Positions 1-15,100 of a stretch of DNA of 64,000 nt are shown here, in pieces. Where the stretch lies: assembly GCF_037038585.1 (NCBI RefSeq), contig NC_092523.1, positions 45,897,501 to 45,961,500 on the forward strand, in the 5' to 3' direction. The stretch comes from Patagioenas fasciata. Lineage: Eukaryota; Chordata; Aves; Columbiformes; Columbidae. Each line of letters opens with the position of its first letter. Positions within the stretch are counted from its first letter, which is position 1. The notes beneath the pieces are model-generated. The model saw only the letters and a program-made list of their open reading frames with translations, did not search any database and had not been told where the DNA came from. The translations under genes were made by a program, and so were the position numbers.

Positions 1-243
1 CTGCATAGTATTTCTCCTGCACAGTCCATCAAAAATGTTGACATTTTCAAAAATGAAAACAAACCCCAAAAACCTCAGTAAGTGACAGAATCAGGTTAAC
101 AGCCTTTGCAAGGTTTAGCAAAATGATGCCTAGTGAGGTAAAATAAAGGTACTGATGTTCTTGACACCACTGAAAGTAAAATACGATGAAAATGAGGAAT
201 AGGTGAGTCAGTCTCATGGAGTAGAACATGAAATATGCCAACA

Positions 244-301
244 TGTTTGGACCAGATGATCCTTGTGATCCCTCACAATCTGGTATTCTGTGATTCTATG
301 C
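244..301 (+). repeat. CR1 LINE 3' end fragment
   Basis: A short CR1 tail. It has the typical 'gatgatccttgtg' segment followed by 'ttctgtgattctatg', which is how avian CR1 elements end. Only about 58 bp remain, so the insertion is old or severely 5' truncated. It has no coding capacity. Confidence 0.7.
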
Positions 302-571
302 CTTTGAAGATACTCACCACAATCGAAAAAAAAAAACCCAAACAAGAAACTAAGAGAGCATTTAGTGCAAAACAGTAATAAACCATTAGAAAACACTGAT
401 AAAATAATATTGCACAGTGCATCTAATAATTTAACAAATTATTTATGACAAAATACATTCAAAGTATTAAGTTTGGTACAAATTCACTGCAACAAAAGTA
501 CTTAAGATTCCTAAAGCTTATAAAACATTCAATACATTGTATGATAATCACAACAAATGTGGAAACACAGA
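302..571. other. Intergenic, nothing recognised
   Basis: AT-rich DNA between two CR1 fragments. It contains a short poly-A run near 328. No exon, promoter or structured RNA is supported here. Confidence 0.5.
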
Positions 572-737
572 TGAAATCAATGTGCCCAGGAAGGCTGTGG
601 AGTATCCCTCCTTGGAGATATCCAGAAGGCACCTGGACATGGACCTAGGCAACCTGCTCAAGAAGGGGGCTTGAGCCAAATCACCTCCAGAGGTCCCTTC
701 CAACCTCTACCATTCTGTGATTCCATGATTCTGTATC
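572..737 (+). repeat. CR1 LINE 3' fragment
   Basis: The segment contains 'ccttggagatatccagaa', a block close to the CR1 text 'ggacctaggcaacctgctc', then 'ggtcccttccaacctc' and the terminal 'attctgtgattc' repeats. These are diagnostic of the 3' end of avian CR1 LINEs on the + strand. CR1 copies are usually 5' truncated and lack target duplications, as here. Confidence 0.9.
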
Positions 738-2967
738 AATTCCTGAGCAACTGAACAACAACCAAAAAAATCCTAATTTATATTTCTATGATAGCCACTT
801 TACATTATTTTAGTATTGGGAAGAATAAAATTGTAAAATTCAGTGAGGTTTACTTTTTCCTAAGCCTTTGTTCCACTGACAGAACAACATAAAAGGCACT
901 TGACTGGACATATAAAAGAAGATGGTGCAGTCCAGACAGGCAACTACAATTTCTTTCTCAGAGGAAAATATTTCTCTTACTCAACTAACAAAACAATAAC
1001 AATCTCTAGCAAAGGAATTTGAATCAAAGATCTCATACACAGACATTCAGTAGCATTTACTTAAATAATTGTCTAGTCATCACTTTGACTGTAAGTCAGC
1101 TCCCAGCTCCATTAACTTTATATTCCTTAAAAATTTCTTATCAATATCAATATTGATATCAAGTTAGTAAAAACTATACACCTGTAGTTCTCCCCAGGAG
1201 AATATCACATACTTATATATTATTCTGTACAATATTTATCTAAAAATATCAGGACAACACGTATACATCCTCTAGGGAAATGTTGTTGGTTTGCTTTAAA
1301 AAAAAAAAAATTAGGACAAGCGTGTCATTATCCCATAGACATCCATTTTCTCTTACTAAATCATGACATGCAAAGGAATATATCATTAGTAATGACAATT
1401 TAAAAAAAGTAACATCCTTATATTTGATACCACATGGCAATTAAAAGCTGTTGAACATGGCAGCACTCGCTACCTGAAAACAGGGCATGGTACTCTCAGG
1501 ATGAGATTATAAATTAAGGCAATGAATGCTGCATAATTTAAACATCAGTATACAAAATTATCAAATATGACATCATAATGAAGTTTAAAAAGAAAAAAAA
1601 AATCAATCACAGAAGCCTTTACGATAATGCACATGGAAATTGTTGTATTTCCTCAGCAAAGCCTGTGGCGTTACCAATAAGTGTTGTAATTTCAAAGACT
1701 TTTTTATGACTTCTTGTTGTATAGTATTGTTTTAAAGTTATAACCAAAAATAGAGTTATCCTTTGTCACTAAATTAATACAGAGGATGTTTAGGGGATGC
1801 ACTGGATCTTTAATAGTTAACAGTATTCTCAAGGCACGTTGCTCATGGTATTACCACCTCAACATTTTGTTTCAGTAAAGGTTCTTGTGACTGGAACTGG
1901 ATGCATATGTTCTCACTTACCCTATGTCTGGTGCAGCTATCAGCTCATTACCATTCACTGCCTCCTTAAATCATTCCCTTAGGTCTAAAACACAGACTTA
2001 TTTCCATTCAAAATTACAAGTAATATAAGGCAATGTTTTGAAAATCTGTCAGGGGTGGGGGGGGACCTTGCCTTTAATCTCTAATTATAGCAAGGAGTGT
2101 GAATATGAACTATGGAACACTTTGAAGGAATGTTGTTTTATAAATATCAATCCTTATTTTACTGGCTACAGAAAACAACATTTCAACATTGCAGCCAAGT
2201 AGTAGGAGGTGGGGTAAGGGGTTAAACACACAGGAGTTTCTCCTCCCTGGTACTCCTGACAGCAATAGCATTTGCTGTTTATTTACAACAAATAAATGAC
2301 ATTACTTTGAATCCTTACACATACAAAACAGGACTTAATTCTAAGACAAAGTACATCTCGCATGAAGTCTGACAGTGCTTAAACACAATAATGAAATGGT
2401 TACTCTTACTTGCACAGATCAAGGAAAATACATTGCTTTTTGACAGATTTATCACTGATTGCTAGAAACATTATACAGTGCTCAATCCAGTGAAGTATTC
2501 AGGCATTTACTTTATGTTTAAAATCTAATTGAAAGTGCCCAGATATTCATATGTAGGAAATTAATCATGTGTTGACTGTACAGTGTTTTCAAGTTCTTCC
2601 AGAAAAAAAAAAAATCTTTAAATATCCTGGGCACTTCACTGAACCTGATCTTTGGGACTGCAAGCAAGATAGCATGCCCCCTGTACATCCAAACAGCAGT
2701 GTTCTCACAAGTAATTAGTATTAGAGTCCCATATCATCAGGAATTCATTCAGTCTACATAGTCCTACTATTGAAAGGACTAGAGACGGTCACATGTGAAA
2801 CTCATCATTTGCCATGGCCTTTGTCAGTGGAATCAGAGCTCTGAAAATCCATCGAGCACTGAGAGCACAAAAGTGCTCCTGGGATGGCTGAAGTGGCAGG
2901 TAAGCTGAACGTGGGAAATGCGTGTCTGTGCGCACACATGCTGCAAAGATGACACATCACTAGTAAT
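738..2967. other. Intergenic AT-rich DNA
   Basis: There is no recognisable gene. A G run lies at about 2054-2064, with scattered A runs. A short - strand exon-like segment at about 1930-1972 has a GTAAGT donor; it is discussed in the findings and is weak. Confidence 0.5.
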
Positions 2968-3108
2968 ACACATAGAACCACAGAATAGTTTGGGCTGGAA
3001 GCTCATCTAGTCCATCCCCCCTGCAATGAGAAGGGACATCTTCAACCAGATCACATTCCTCAGAGCCCCATCCAGCCTGGCCTTGAATGTTTCCAGGGAT
3101 AGCACAAG
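2968..3108 (-). repeat. CR1 LINE 3' fragment
   Basis: The segment reads 'agaaccacagaatagtttgggctggaag', then a 'tctagtccatccccc' block and 'agccccatccagcctggcc'. This is the reverse complement of a CR1 3' end, so the element points to the - strand. About 140 bp survive. Confidence 0.9.
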
Positions 3109-6100
3109 AGATTTGTCAGGAGAATTAGAGCCATATACTTATGACAGCATTTTTAGATGCAAAGGTGGTGTTTTACAGTGATTTTAGACTTATTCTAAGC
3201 TTCGTACTGCCACTTTATATGATCTTTGCACTCAAAATGGGTACATGCATCTCCACTAGATTTTGCTGCAAGGCAGAAGAGATGAACAAGTAAAGAAAAT
3301 GTGTTATGGAAAGGCATTAGGCTAGCACGTTCTCTGGGAATCTGGGGATAGCTGAAGCTGCTTTCTTCTTTAAGGTAAGATACAAATACATGTGCACAAT
3401 GTAAACAAGTCTTTATTTTGATCCACATTAATACTTACCAGATGCAAGGAGATCAGGGAAATGCTCTGAGGCTACTGTTGTGGCCAAGTCTAATCTCCCA
3501 AGAGACTGTCTGAGAAATCTAATCCTTATGTTCATAAAACAAATGAGCTTGTGTGAACCTGTTCCCAGTAGCTGCCAAATTTAACTGCTGTGCAACTCTC
3601 AGCCACTCACACTACAAACAAGCTGAATACTGTTCCACCTTTAGTTTTTACCCTTAAAATAATATCTAAATTTTCCTATGGGTATTTAAGTGAAAATAAC
3701 ATAATTTAGCATATTTATGATGCATTACTGTATTTATTAAGAATAATGGAGTAACTAATGTTTTTCTGAATGCTTATTTCACCTATTTCAGAAGTCAAAC
3801 AAGCTTCTCTGCAGAGAGTTAAAAACCAAAAAATCACAACAAAATGCCCACCACCCTCCAATTTTCAACCTTGTACTCATTTCCGGATCAGTTCCCTAAA
3901 CCAGCACTGGCTCACAGACTTAATTGTTTATCACAGACACATATTCAGGCTTGGCATGGGGCCAGAGAATTAAGTCTCAGTATCTGCACTGAAAAGTGTC
4001 TTGTCCAAATATAAGAGATAACCAATGTTCTTAAGCCTCTGTAAATCTGAAACCATGCAAACAAGTAGATCAATGCATTAGCAGCCCGACAGTTGTCATG
4101 TTATAACATGAACTAAAGGGAGCAATTCTTGCCATTCTAACTCACATTTCATTTTATTTCTTAGCTACACTCCTGTGGTTGTCCTATCCAAATATCTTTG
4201 AACTCTTTCGTTTCAGCACAGATTTTTTTTATGCTTAATATACTTCACTGGATAATAAAGTAGAATTATTGACTTCCATCAAAAAGATAAAATTATACAT
4301 AGAAAAATTAAGTAACTCTGGAAAATATCAGTACTGGAATACGAAGAACCATCACAAGGTCAGCCAATGGGGGACAACATAAAGGACTTGGATAACTGAG
4401 CACAGCAAAGAAAACCTCAAAGCTTGTAAGACCTTGTGTGCATGACCCTAACATATATCAGGGAAGCCAACAAAGTAAGCAGCAGCTTAAAGAACAGTAA
4501 AACCTTCATGCAAATATTGAACATTTTTATTTTAGCATTTTTACTTCATAATTGCTTATGGCCTACTTCATTTTACTTTCTATGTAAAGAATGATACCTG
4601 AATAATAAGAGGCAACTTTAAAAAAATGGCATACTACATACTCATGTTGTTGTTCCATGGGCTAAAGTTGAAAACAATTTTAGCAAAAACTGAAAACAGA
4701 AGTGCCAAGTTCTTGTTTCAAAAAAGGGGTCTGCATAGAGAACAGTGATCTTGAAACACATACAATCACAGACTAGAAAATAAGCAGAAATTCACTAAAT
4801 TATCACATTTCTTCCACATAGTCTTAGGATTTCAAAAATCTGACTCGCTAGCAACAAAGTAACCAGCTATTAGGCTTTGCTTTCTCAGCAGTGAGCTAAT
4901 GTTCAGCTTGGCTGACACTCACCTGCTTGAGTGATGGGCATTCAAATTACCTGCTCACCTGGAGCTTGTACAACAATTTGCTTTACGGTACATTTCTTTT
5001 CCTCTCTCCACACACATATGAAACATAACATGGGGATAAATGGGGAACAGCAGCTATTAACCAGATGAAAACAAAACATTTGCAGGTTAAATCTTAATTG
5101 AAATTTCTACTTCATCATAATCACAGGGCTTTTTCATTCTAACTGCACTCATTTTCAAAGAAATGCTTTCTGAAAACAATCACGATGATTTCTTAAGTTA
5201 CAAACAAGAGAAAAACTAGTTGCTGTGTACTGTAGAAGAGTCTCAGGTCATCCCCTAATTCACTATGTTTTAAAGAGGAATGAAAGGATTTTTCTAAGAA
5301 GGAAAACAAAGTCTCGACCAAGTATAGTGAATTGCAGCCAAGATGAGTAATGCCCTAAGGTTGGTTTTATGAAATCAAATATACTGAGCAGTCTTTCAAT
5401 AAGATCTGTTATCACGAAGTTCTGCTTCTGTAGTCTTCAATCAATAATAAAATCGCCATCTTTGCCATGTGGGGAGGTGAGTATTCTTCACAACTGCAAC
5501 AGCCCTATTTGCACACAATATCTATGAGCTACAAAACCTGCTTCAGCAGGCAGCCTCTCAAATTGTACTTCTCCAAAAGCGATGGATCCTACACCTGACA
5601 GGAGTTTCTGATCCAACTGCCAAATTCTCTTGAAAGATACCTCATCCACATTCTGTTATTATGAGCCTGCTCTAATCATTCCTCCATCAGTCCTGCCTTC
5701 AAACCAGACACTGCTCCTATTGCATTATCAGCAATAATACATGAGTAAAATGCATTTTCAGTTTACATGAGGTGGTGCAATTATGCAACATCATTTCATG
5801 CAAGTTGACTGACATCTTGCACTAGAATGATTATCCAGGACTCCCACCACAGAAGACTGGCCACAATCTGCACTTTCCTACTATGGTGGCCCTCTGGCTG
5901 CCAGTGTGCCTGTTCATAACAGCAACTGGCAGCCAAAGTTTTGTTCTATGCAGGCCTGATGTCAGAAATTTCATTTTCAGTTTGTACCAGCAGATATAAT
6001 ATCAGCAGGTCTGGATTTGTGGGTGAAAACAGTAACAGCATATCTAGTTGTATAATTACTAATTAATTCTGTGCCCACTGCGCACACCAAGTATTTTCCT

Positions 6101-9100
6101 AGAAAGTAAAGGATGATGATTAATAGACTGTTGGTATCCTAATATCTTGCATAACCACTAGAGGGAGAAAACAGTGGCATAAGGATAAATATCTGATTGT
6201 CCAGAGAGAGAAGATTCACTTTTTCTCCACAATGTCACTGAATAGTGATAATACACACATTAGGATCCAGTATTATTCATTAATGTCTGCATTTTCCTGA
6301 CCTGTACAAAGAAAGGAAATTTTCACTTGAAGAAATAAACAATGAAAATTAATTGTTTACACTTGGATTGCATGTATATTTTTCTTTCTCACCATGAGAG
6401 GAGGATTAAGATATACTAACCCACAAGCACATCAGAACAAAATTGTGCTGCACCACTGAAACAAAGATCCCAGAGCTTGGGTTCCACAAAGCAAGGGTAA
6501 GCAAAAGGAAAAAAAAAAAAACAAAAAAACCAAACATTCAGTCTGAAAGGCACAGACGTCTCTGCATAGACAGCTAGGTAAGAGAGTTTAAAGGAAAATA
6601 AATACAGAGATCCTAAATAGTCCCATAATCTTACAATTTCAGAGTAAGTCTGGGAGATTCTGCAATAAATACAGACACGACACTTAAGTGATATGCTAGA
6701 CCTACACAATTTGCTGATCATGTAAAAAAGTTAGGATGTTTGAACTATATTCCAAACACTCTTACAAATACAAATGTTCCCTGCAATCACATCCGCTGTC
6801 AAGTATACTGAAGGAAATCAGGCACCATGGATGATTTTTAGAATAATAATCAGTATGGTAAAATAAGTCTAAGACATTGCCCAGCATATTAATGAACCAT
6901 TCCTATTCTACAATATTTATTGCAAGAAGAAGTATTCCTACACTAGAAGCAATTTAGTAAGGTATGAAACAGCATTGTAAGTTAAGTCTTTTCTCTCTTT
7001 AACCTTGTTTCCCAATAAATGGTTCTATATCCTGCATTCCAGCATAAATTTCTCAGTCTTTCTAATCAAAGGAGATTTTTTTCATATATTTAGAAAAAGA
7101 AGCCAGGCAATCAGCAACAAATATAGTTTTGATAGAATTGCAGAAGCATCTGAGACTGCAGTAAGACTGCCACAGCAGTCTTTATTCATCAGAATGATGT
7201 TCTCTCCATAGGTCCTTCAGGGGACCATCTCTTTCCAGCACAGCTTAAACCTGCACATTAGAAACTTTGCAGGCAGCTTATAGGGCACTTCTTGCTCTTC
7301 TACTTGTATTTTCAGGAAGGCAGTTGTTGTCTTCCATTCTTCAGGTTTGGCCTAAAAACTTCTCTTTATGTATCAAAGACCATCAATACACATTGCTAGT
7401 TTTTTATCCCACTGTTGATCCCTTCCTTAACTGTTATTCTGCAAAGAACTGTTAACAGCAGTAGATCTGAAACAACCATCCCCCATCCCTTCCTGCCTAA
7501 AGCAGACTTTTATTTACAGGTGCTCGGACAGTGGTGCTTGGTGGCACCAAGTGCTCTAAAGTCTCACATCTCTCTCCAGAACCTTCATTCTGAAAAATGC
7601 CAGTTCTCTTCCTTTATCCCCATGGTCTATCTCAGGTCAAATACTGAGGATTTAAATATCCCATTACTCCTCGCTATGTCTACCAGTCCTATTCCAGGTT
7701 TCTTTTTTTTCTTCTCAAAGAACAGCATTCCTACCAGTATCTGTCACTCTTTTTTTCAACCCCCTGATTTTATTATCCTTTTTTCTCCAAACACATTTAT
7801 AGATTTGAGATACCCAGTGCAACACTTTATAAAGCAGCCACCACTGTTGCCAACTTTGCTATCTTGCCTGAAACATGAGACACAACTATCATTTTTCTAA
7901 AGGTCACTCTTACAAGCAATCCTCAATGCATCATAATAATGTCTGGCTTAGGTAGGAAAGTACAAAAATATTTCTTATAACTATTTTACAGGAAAGCATA
8001 CTGTTACAGAAAGAATTGTTTCTATATCATGAAATGGCTGTAAGCAGAAATAATTCCCAGTGAGTGTATGGAACTGACCACAGAAAAATAGCTCATATAA
8101 AAAAAAGTACAAGTCCTCATATTTTTAGACCATTTATTTTCCTGCAATTGTAAAATTCTAGCTGTAGATTTATTTCATTTTTTTCATTTTAAACCAGCCA
8201 AAATGTTCCAGCACAGCAATAACAAACCAATCATTTTTAAAAGTGAATTAGGTTGCAGGTTGCACCGGCATAAAGCTCTAAGCCAGAGTAAGGCAAGTTT
8301 AGGTGGCTTAAGGCTTGGGAGGGGTTAGACACAATTAGGTCTCTGGAACACAATCTCTGTGCTCCATTAAAAGAATTTCCTGCCATCTTTGAAGATGAGC
8401 GTGCTATAAACTGAAATCCAAGGTTAAGTCAATAGGACGAGTTTCTGGCTAGAGAGCAAACACACTCTGCGTGAGAGCAACAGCTTGGGCATGAGACGCT
8501 GATAAACAGTGCACTGCCGCAAGTATGAATTCTAAGGAATTGTCACCGTGTGTCCTGACGTAGCTAACAGTGGGCTTTGTGCCTCCTAGTTAAGAGACCC
8601 TGGGGCTTCATTACGCTTCCCTATGGCAGCCCTCAGCAACAACACACACAGAGCCACAACCAACTTGTTCCTTTTCACTTCTGTACTTCCAAAGGAGTTC
8701 TTAGATGCACAGATACATCACACAGTGTCCAACTCCAACAAATAGTACCAGAACAAGGTTTTAGTACTGCCATCTATTTCACCCTCCATGCAAGATATTC
8801 AGGCACCATGAAAGCAACAGGGAAGAGTTTGAAAAAAAAAATCTCACCTAACAAATAAAAGGAATCCAACTCTAAGCTTTGAATGTAACACTGGGCAATA
8901 CCAACTAAATCAGAATAACATACGAATAGGTAAAAACATTACTTAATCACCAAGTGTAACCATAGTTAGCAGCCTGTACACAGGCCAAAGCCTCAACCAC
9001 AGGCAAGGTGTACAACTGTCCCAGTTCAGTGCATGGCTCCAGACAAGGGGCCCAGACACAGCCTCTAGCAGGGAGGCATCCTTAGGGAAGGTGAGCTGCA

Positions 9101-12100
9101 GCTTTCCTACAGTTTCCTGTACCTCTGAAAGTTATTTGAATAAATATTACCATCCAATTGCAACCTTTATCACAAAACAGGCCAGTCTTGAAGTATTAAA
9201 TTAGCTTAGAAAATATTTATTAACCATTTGACTTGGAAGCACATTTATACTGCTTTTTGGATCTCATTGGCTGGGCACATAACAAAGCATAATCCAGTCC
9301 AACACAAAGCTGCTGAACTGAAACAGCCATGTGGAACACATGTCACTGTCACAGCTACCAATTGAACTTAATAAAATGGAGACAGCACATACCAGGGACA
9401 AGCAAAGAAAAAACAAAACAAAAAACAAACCAAACAAACAAACAAAAACCACACCACACCTACAGCTATAAATTCCTGCACAGAATACCTGCAGTTATTG
9501 TTAACTGGTCTCTGTGTTCATGGAGAGAAGATGGAGTGTCAACACCTGCAAGATATTAACTTATAATGCACCAGTGCTCATAGTTTTGCACCAAGGAGCT
9601 GTTTTCTCTTTCAGACAAATTTCTGGTCTATATCCTTCTTTGGTCTGCAGCATTGGAGTGGCACATTCTTTTTATCAGAAGCTTTTACAAAGTGATATTA
9701 GTAACCCTGTCTGTAAACACCATTTAATTGCACAGGGACTGTCTGTTTTAAATTTACACTGAATTCCAGTAACTTACTCCTGTCCATGTACAGCCTTTTT
9801 CTAACCTGACCTTGAGGTAAAATTTCAAAGCCAAGAAAAGAAGAAAGTAACAAAAAACCCTTTCACAATTTACATCTATGAAGTGTTAGTTTACATTTAG
9901 ATTTTAAAATGTTGAGCTTCAGACTTGCACAAGAATTCCAAAATAACATACGTTTACAATCACATCAAAATCTTCTCACCCTGCACTGTCTTTGTGAGAT
10001 TTCATATGGGCACTATTTGTTATATTTTAAGGTTTTATTTTACATAGCTTCAGTTCTGAAGTGTGTCTGTGGAAGTGGGAACAGGGGAAGGGAGATAATT
10101 TGCAAATTTCTAGTTTGCTCCTGCCCTCAGGAGAGGGTGTATTATTACACTTTTTATTTTATTCAAGTAAATAAAAAAAAGGGTGGTTTGCTTGCAAGTG
10201 AGAAACTAAAAGGGCAAATGTAAAAAACCTCGACCCTGAAAATGTAAATGATACCCTAGCATCAATTAGATAAGGCTGAGAGCTGGACAGTGTAGAATTA
10301 GTGACCAGCTCATTGCAGGATGCTCACATTGAGTTTCACGTGCTGTAGTTGTGACTCGCTGCACTTCCCCTTCCTACATACTCAAACTTGAGTTACAAAA
10401 AAGAATTCAAACAGTCAGGTATAAAAACATGATACCAGTATCCTACTCTTTTTCTTGATTATCTAACAGCCAATTTTCTATAACTATTTTTATTTCTAGA
10501 TCTCATTTTCTGCAGTGTCACCATAACTTTCAAGTTTCACATCTCCAAACTTCAAGCCTCCTACTTCGTGGGCTGTGGAAAAGCAGGTCCTTGCTCTGCT
10601 GAGCTGTGCTCCAGGCAGCAGGAGGTTCAGATGCAGCAGGTGAGTATTTTAAATGAATTTGACTAGTTCATAGTACATGAGTCACCACAGAGCAAAATTT
10701 TAAACCAATCTATCCCAGAGCTGGAAAGTTTAGGTCCAACAAGTAAAATGGAGCACAGACGATGAATAGCAAAGGATATACAAGATACCAGCAGTATTAA
10801 TTTCTTTATAATAAATAGCTTTATCAATCTCTTTTATCATCGCCTCTCTCCTAGATTACATTTAGACAAAGGAAACCAAATCAAAGAATATTCTTAATCA
10901 GTGCTTTAACTACATGATGAATGTCTTATTTAAAACAAATGTCTATCCTGAGGAAAGAAAATCTCATTATTTTTAAAAGCTGCGTTATTCTACTTGATTG
11001 CTCCATTTAATAGGAAGGTAAATTAAATAACATACCATATAAAACCCATTTATCTTACAATTTTTACATGAAAAACAATCTTGTGTTATAGGTTGCTGCT
11101 GAGTAAACTTCTAGTAATGAAACAGCTATGCAGTACTTTCAGTTACAAATCAGTAGCAGCTTGTTTTGCAACATAAAGGATAACAAAAATACAGTTTGTG
11201 TATCAAAGGAACCTTTACAGTAAAGTACACAAGTATTAAAATGCTGGCCAGGACTACAATGCTGAACTACAACCTCACTAATCATATGAGTTATGCAAGT
11301 AGATTCACCCAACACAGAGACCATTTCATTTTAGCACTGCAGCATTCCTAATGTATACCCTAATACAACAAGCAACATCAGTGCTTTTCCTTGAACAGTG
11401 GCTTTTTGCACATATGAATATGCTCATAGCAAAGCTTTTCCCAAGGTAGCTAATATTTCGGAGCAAAAGGAAATTGCATCCTTAAAGATGTTACTATCAC
11501 AGAAATTTCTGTTAAGTGCAAAGCAGGTGGGGGAGTCAATCGAAGGTCAAGTAAGTTAGAGGTCAAGTTCCTTGTAAGAACACGGTTCTGAAGCTTAATT
11601 ATTTTCAGGGAGAACTCTGCTGATAGGTCAATAGCATGAATTTTATAGCTGACAACACTCATAGAAAGAAATCACTTCCAAGGCTGAAGTGGCTATGGAC
11701 CACTGAACAACAAGATGGCAGGAAAAAAAAAAGCAACTCTAGAAGTAACTATTTTTAGGCTCACCATTTAGAAACTTTTTAAAAAATGCTACTTGCATGA
11801 CTAGTAAGTAAAGCAGCCTAAGGCATCTCAGTCTCAAAAGCTGTTGAAATACATGGCAAGAATACAACATTTTACAAAATATAGAAAGGTTTGAAGAAAT
11901 ATTCACAGTAAAAGCAATCTGAAGTTCAGCTTCATTCCACTGGCGGATTGACTCGAGCTTCCTCTGCCCCTTCAAATCAGTATTGTAATGGGCTGGACAA
12001 GGTATCTAGATTATAAAACATCCACTGATCCATGGTCTTCTCACACAAAGTGCTGTTGGACCTCACCTCCATTGTACTTAAATCCCCCTCTTTAATGCCT

Positions 12101-15100
12101 CCAAAGTCTATAATCCCTTACAGTGTTTCAAAGATGCCTGGAACAAAGGCAATTTCCCCCCAAATAAATAAATGAGTTACAGTGCATAAAAACAAAGAGC
12201 TTGGCCTTTCTACCAACAGGAAAGTTAACAGACTTCTTCATAAGGTTCTAAAGTTTATTCTTAAGATTGTACAAAATTGTTTGGATATTTTTCTAGATAT
12301 TCCTGACTGTGCTATTCCAGACTCACAGGATTTTACTTTGAACATTTTAATCAGGACAATAAGCTGGACTCTTCAGCTCTGATAACCAAATCAACTAAAC
12401 CTGCAATCAAGGTGTCACTAATAACTTAAATTACAAAGAATCAAGATAAGTGCATTTTCTCAAAAATCTCACTATTTTGAACATGTATACATTACACAGT
12501 TCTACAGATGTTCTACATACTCAAATTTGGAAATAAAAAGAGCTTTCAGCTTACTAATTATTTTAAAAGGCTGAACACGTATAACAACATACAGCACAAT
12601 GGAGTACTCTTTGGAAAAAGTGGTGTGCTGTTCAATTGCAATTTATCAGTTCCCCTATTAACACAGAATAAAAATTAGGAGAGAGACAGGAAAAAGGCAA
12701 CTGAAATAATTGGTTTTGTGTGAAGACGGACTTCAGATCCATCCATATAGATTGTTTAACTGCTAACAAAACTTATGGCAATTAGGAAGCAAGAATCAAT
12801 TACAGTGTTATAACCTCAATCATCTTTTATGGAATACACAAGACCACATGGGCACCTTCATGTAGTGAGCACAGAAACTTTTCCTTTTCACAGAGAAGGT
12901 GAAAGACTGATCAAGGGGAAATGCACTTTGAAAGTACTCTGAAACTACTCTTTCCATTCACTTGCTCCTCAGTAAGTGCTAAGACTTTTATTACCCTTGC
13001 AGATAAGGTTTAAAAGTAAAAAACAGGGATACAGAGTTGGAGTCAGTCCTCAGCCAATTTTTTACTTTCTCACCAATACTTCTTCCACACGTTAATAAAT
13101 TAGCAAGTCCTTACAAAGTATTAATGAAAGAAACCTCGCTTCCTCCACTTTCATAATCACAGGAGATGTATTAATAATTTTTAATTCCAACTGAGTAGTG
13201 CTCCCAATCTGCAGCTTCACAGTCCTTGCCTGCATTGACAATGTACTATTTGTGTATTCAGATCGGAAATCTGATTGCCATCTGTATGCACTGATTAGTT
13301 AGTAATCAAATAAGGTGCAAAAATATATTCAAGTATGCAAATAATTGCATTGCCCAAATACTGAAGGCTCAATTAAGCATGAGCACCTGATATGTGTCCT
13401 TTATGTTCTACAATGAACAAAGAGTGGGAGGACTAATACATATAATTTCACCAGCACACAGCTCTAGCAGCCTTATAATGAGATAGTAGTTTCAAAATTT
13501 TGCTAAAAACAGAAGAAAAATATAACAAAAATTCTTGTTGGAAATTAAATAGGAAATAATCATTATACTTATATCATACATATATTTATCAATAGCTATA
13601 CAGACAAATGAGCATATGCTACGTGTTAGTGAGGCCCAATTCTCCACCCAGGGCAACAGCTTATTCATCCTCTACACTTACTTGATTTAATGGAACTCAA
13701 AATAGAACATACTATAATACCTCATAAGTAAAACTCAGGAAGACAGGCTCTCAGTGTTTTTGTGATTTTTTAAGGTTTCTGTCTACAACAATATTTTTTT
13801 TAATCATAGATTAAAGGAAATACGATTTAAATCTAATTCCATGTGTGCCGGACATGTTGTCCTTTACAAAAAGGACAATGTTTGTCTAAAAATCAAAAAG
13901 GTTAAAGTTGCTAAAAACAATAGAAAAATCAGCTTGTTCTCCAACCATCTGTTAAAAGCTATAAAGGTTCTCCCTCAATTTCTCAAACTATCATCATCTA
14001 AGCACTTTCTGAAAAATTAAATGAACAGCCTAACCAACATCTTTCAGATAAGGTTCATTTCGTTCATCTTCTCTCCTGAGAAAAACGCATCCAGCCAAGC
14101 TTAATGACACTTCATCTCTTTGTGACACTGTGCAACAGTACATTTTATTTGTCTGGCCTGATAAAGCCCTACCCTACAGCCCTGATGATAATGTTAAGAG
14201 AGAAATCCGAGAGAGATACTATAACTGCTCAAGGGAAAGAGAAGAGGTAGATTTCAAAAAAAAAGAGAAATGCAAAGATTTTAACAACAGTAATAGAGAT
14301 TGTCAAATAGACTACATGGTATGTAGTACAGAATTTCCTTGCACAAAATTAAAGCCTTTAAAAATAGGGTTTTTTCTTACCATGACATAGGAAAAAGCAT
14401 TAAACATCAGTTTACTACAACCCAATCCCACAGAAAAGTCTTCTTTCAAACACAGGCCCAGATTCTGCAAGCCATCCCTAGGTGTCAACACAATCGCCTG
14501 CATGAAGAAAGGTAGATTCAAACATTTCACTGAATTTAAACCAAAGACAGCATCAGCCATAACCAAAAATAAAACATTTGCATTCCTCTTAATATCACAC
14601 TGTGCTGCTTCATCATCCTATTTGTGATGCAACAAGTCTTTTCAGAATGGTTAGCAGTGGATGGAGGTCTTTATTGTTATTTTATGGTTTTATAATGCTA
14701 AACATAATCTACTACCAAAGTAGCAAAATATGCTGTTGCACGGTAAGTCATTTGGATGGTTTTAGCATTAGTTTTCACCATCTCAGGGAATCATCATTTA
14801 AAGTTTTACATTGATCTTGGACAAATACTGCACTACTTTTGACAGGGCACTTTTAGCAAAATGAGACAATTTAGGTGGTTTAGGTTTCTTTGTTTGTTGG
14901 TTTGCATTCAGCAATCTGGAGAGGGACACGATGAATTAGTCTTGAATTACAACCTGTTCACAGAGACAGAAAACTGCAGCAGAGAGAAATTCAGCAAATA
15001 AAAACCAGGAAAAATATTAATACTAAAGTCAATAATTCTGGACCACTTGTACTCTGTGCTTTACTTCTAGACCGCTTGTACGGTCAAAGTTATAGATTAA

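Noticed and set aside
7415-7900. 161-codon + strand open frame
   Set aside because: Low-complexity Ser/Phe/Leu/Pro composition, no recognisable domain and no splice or promoter context. Likely chance.
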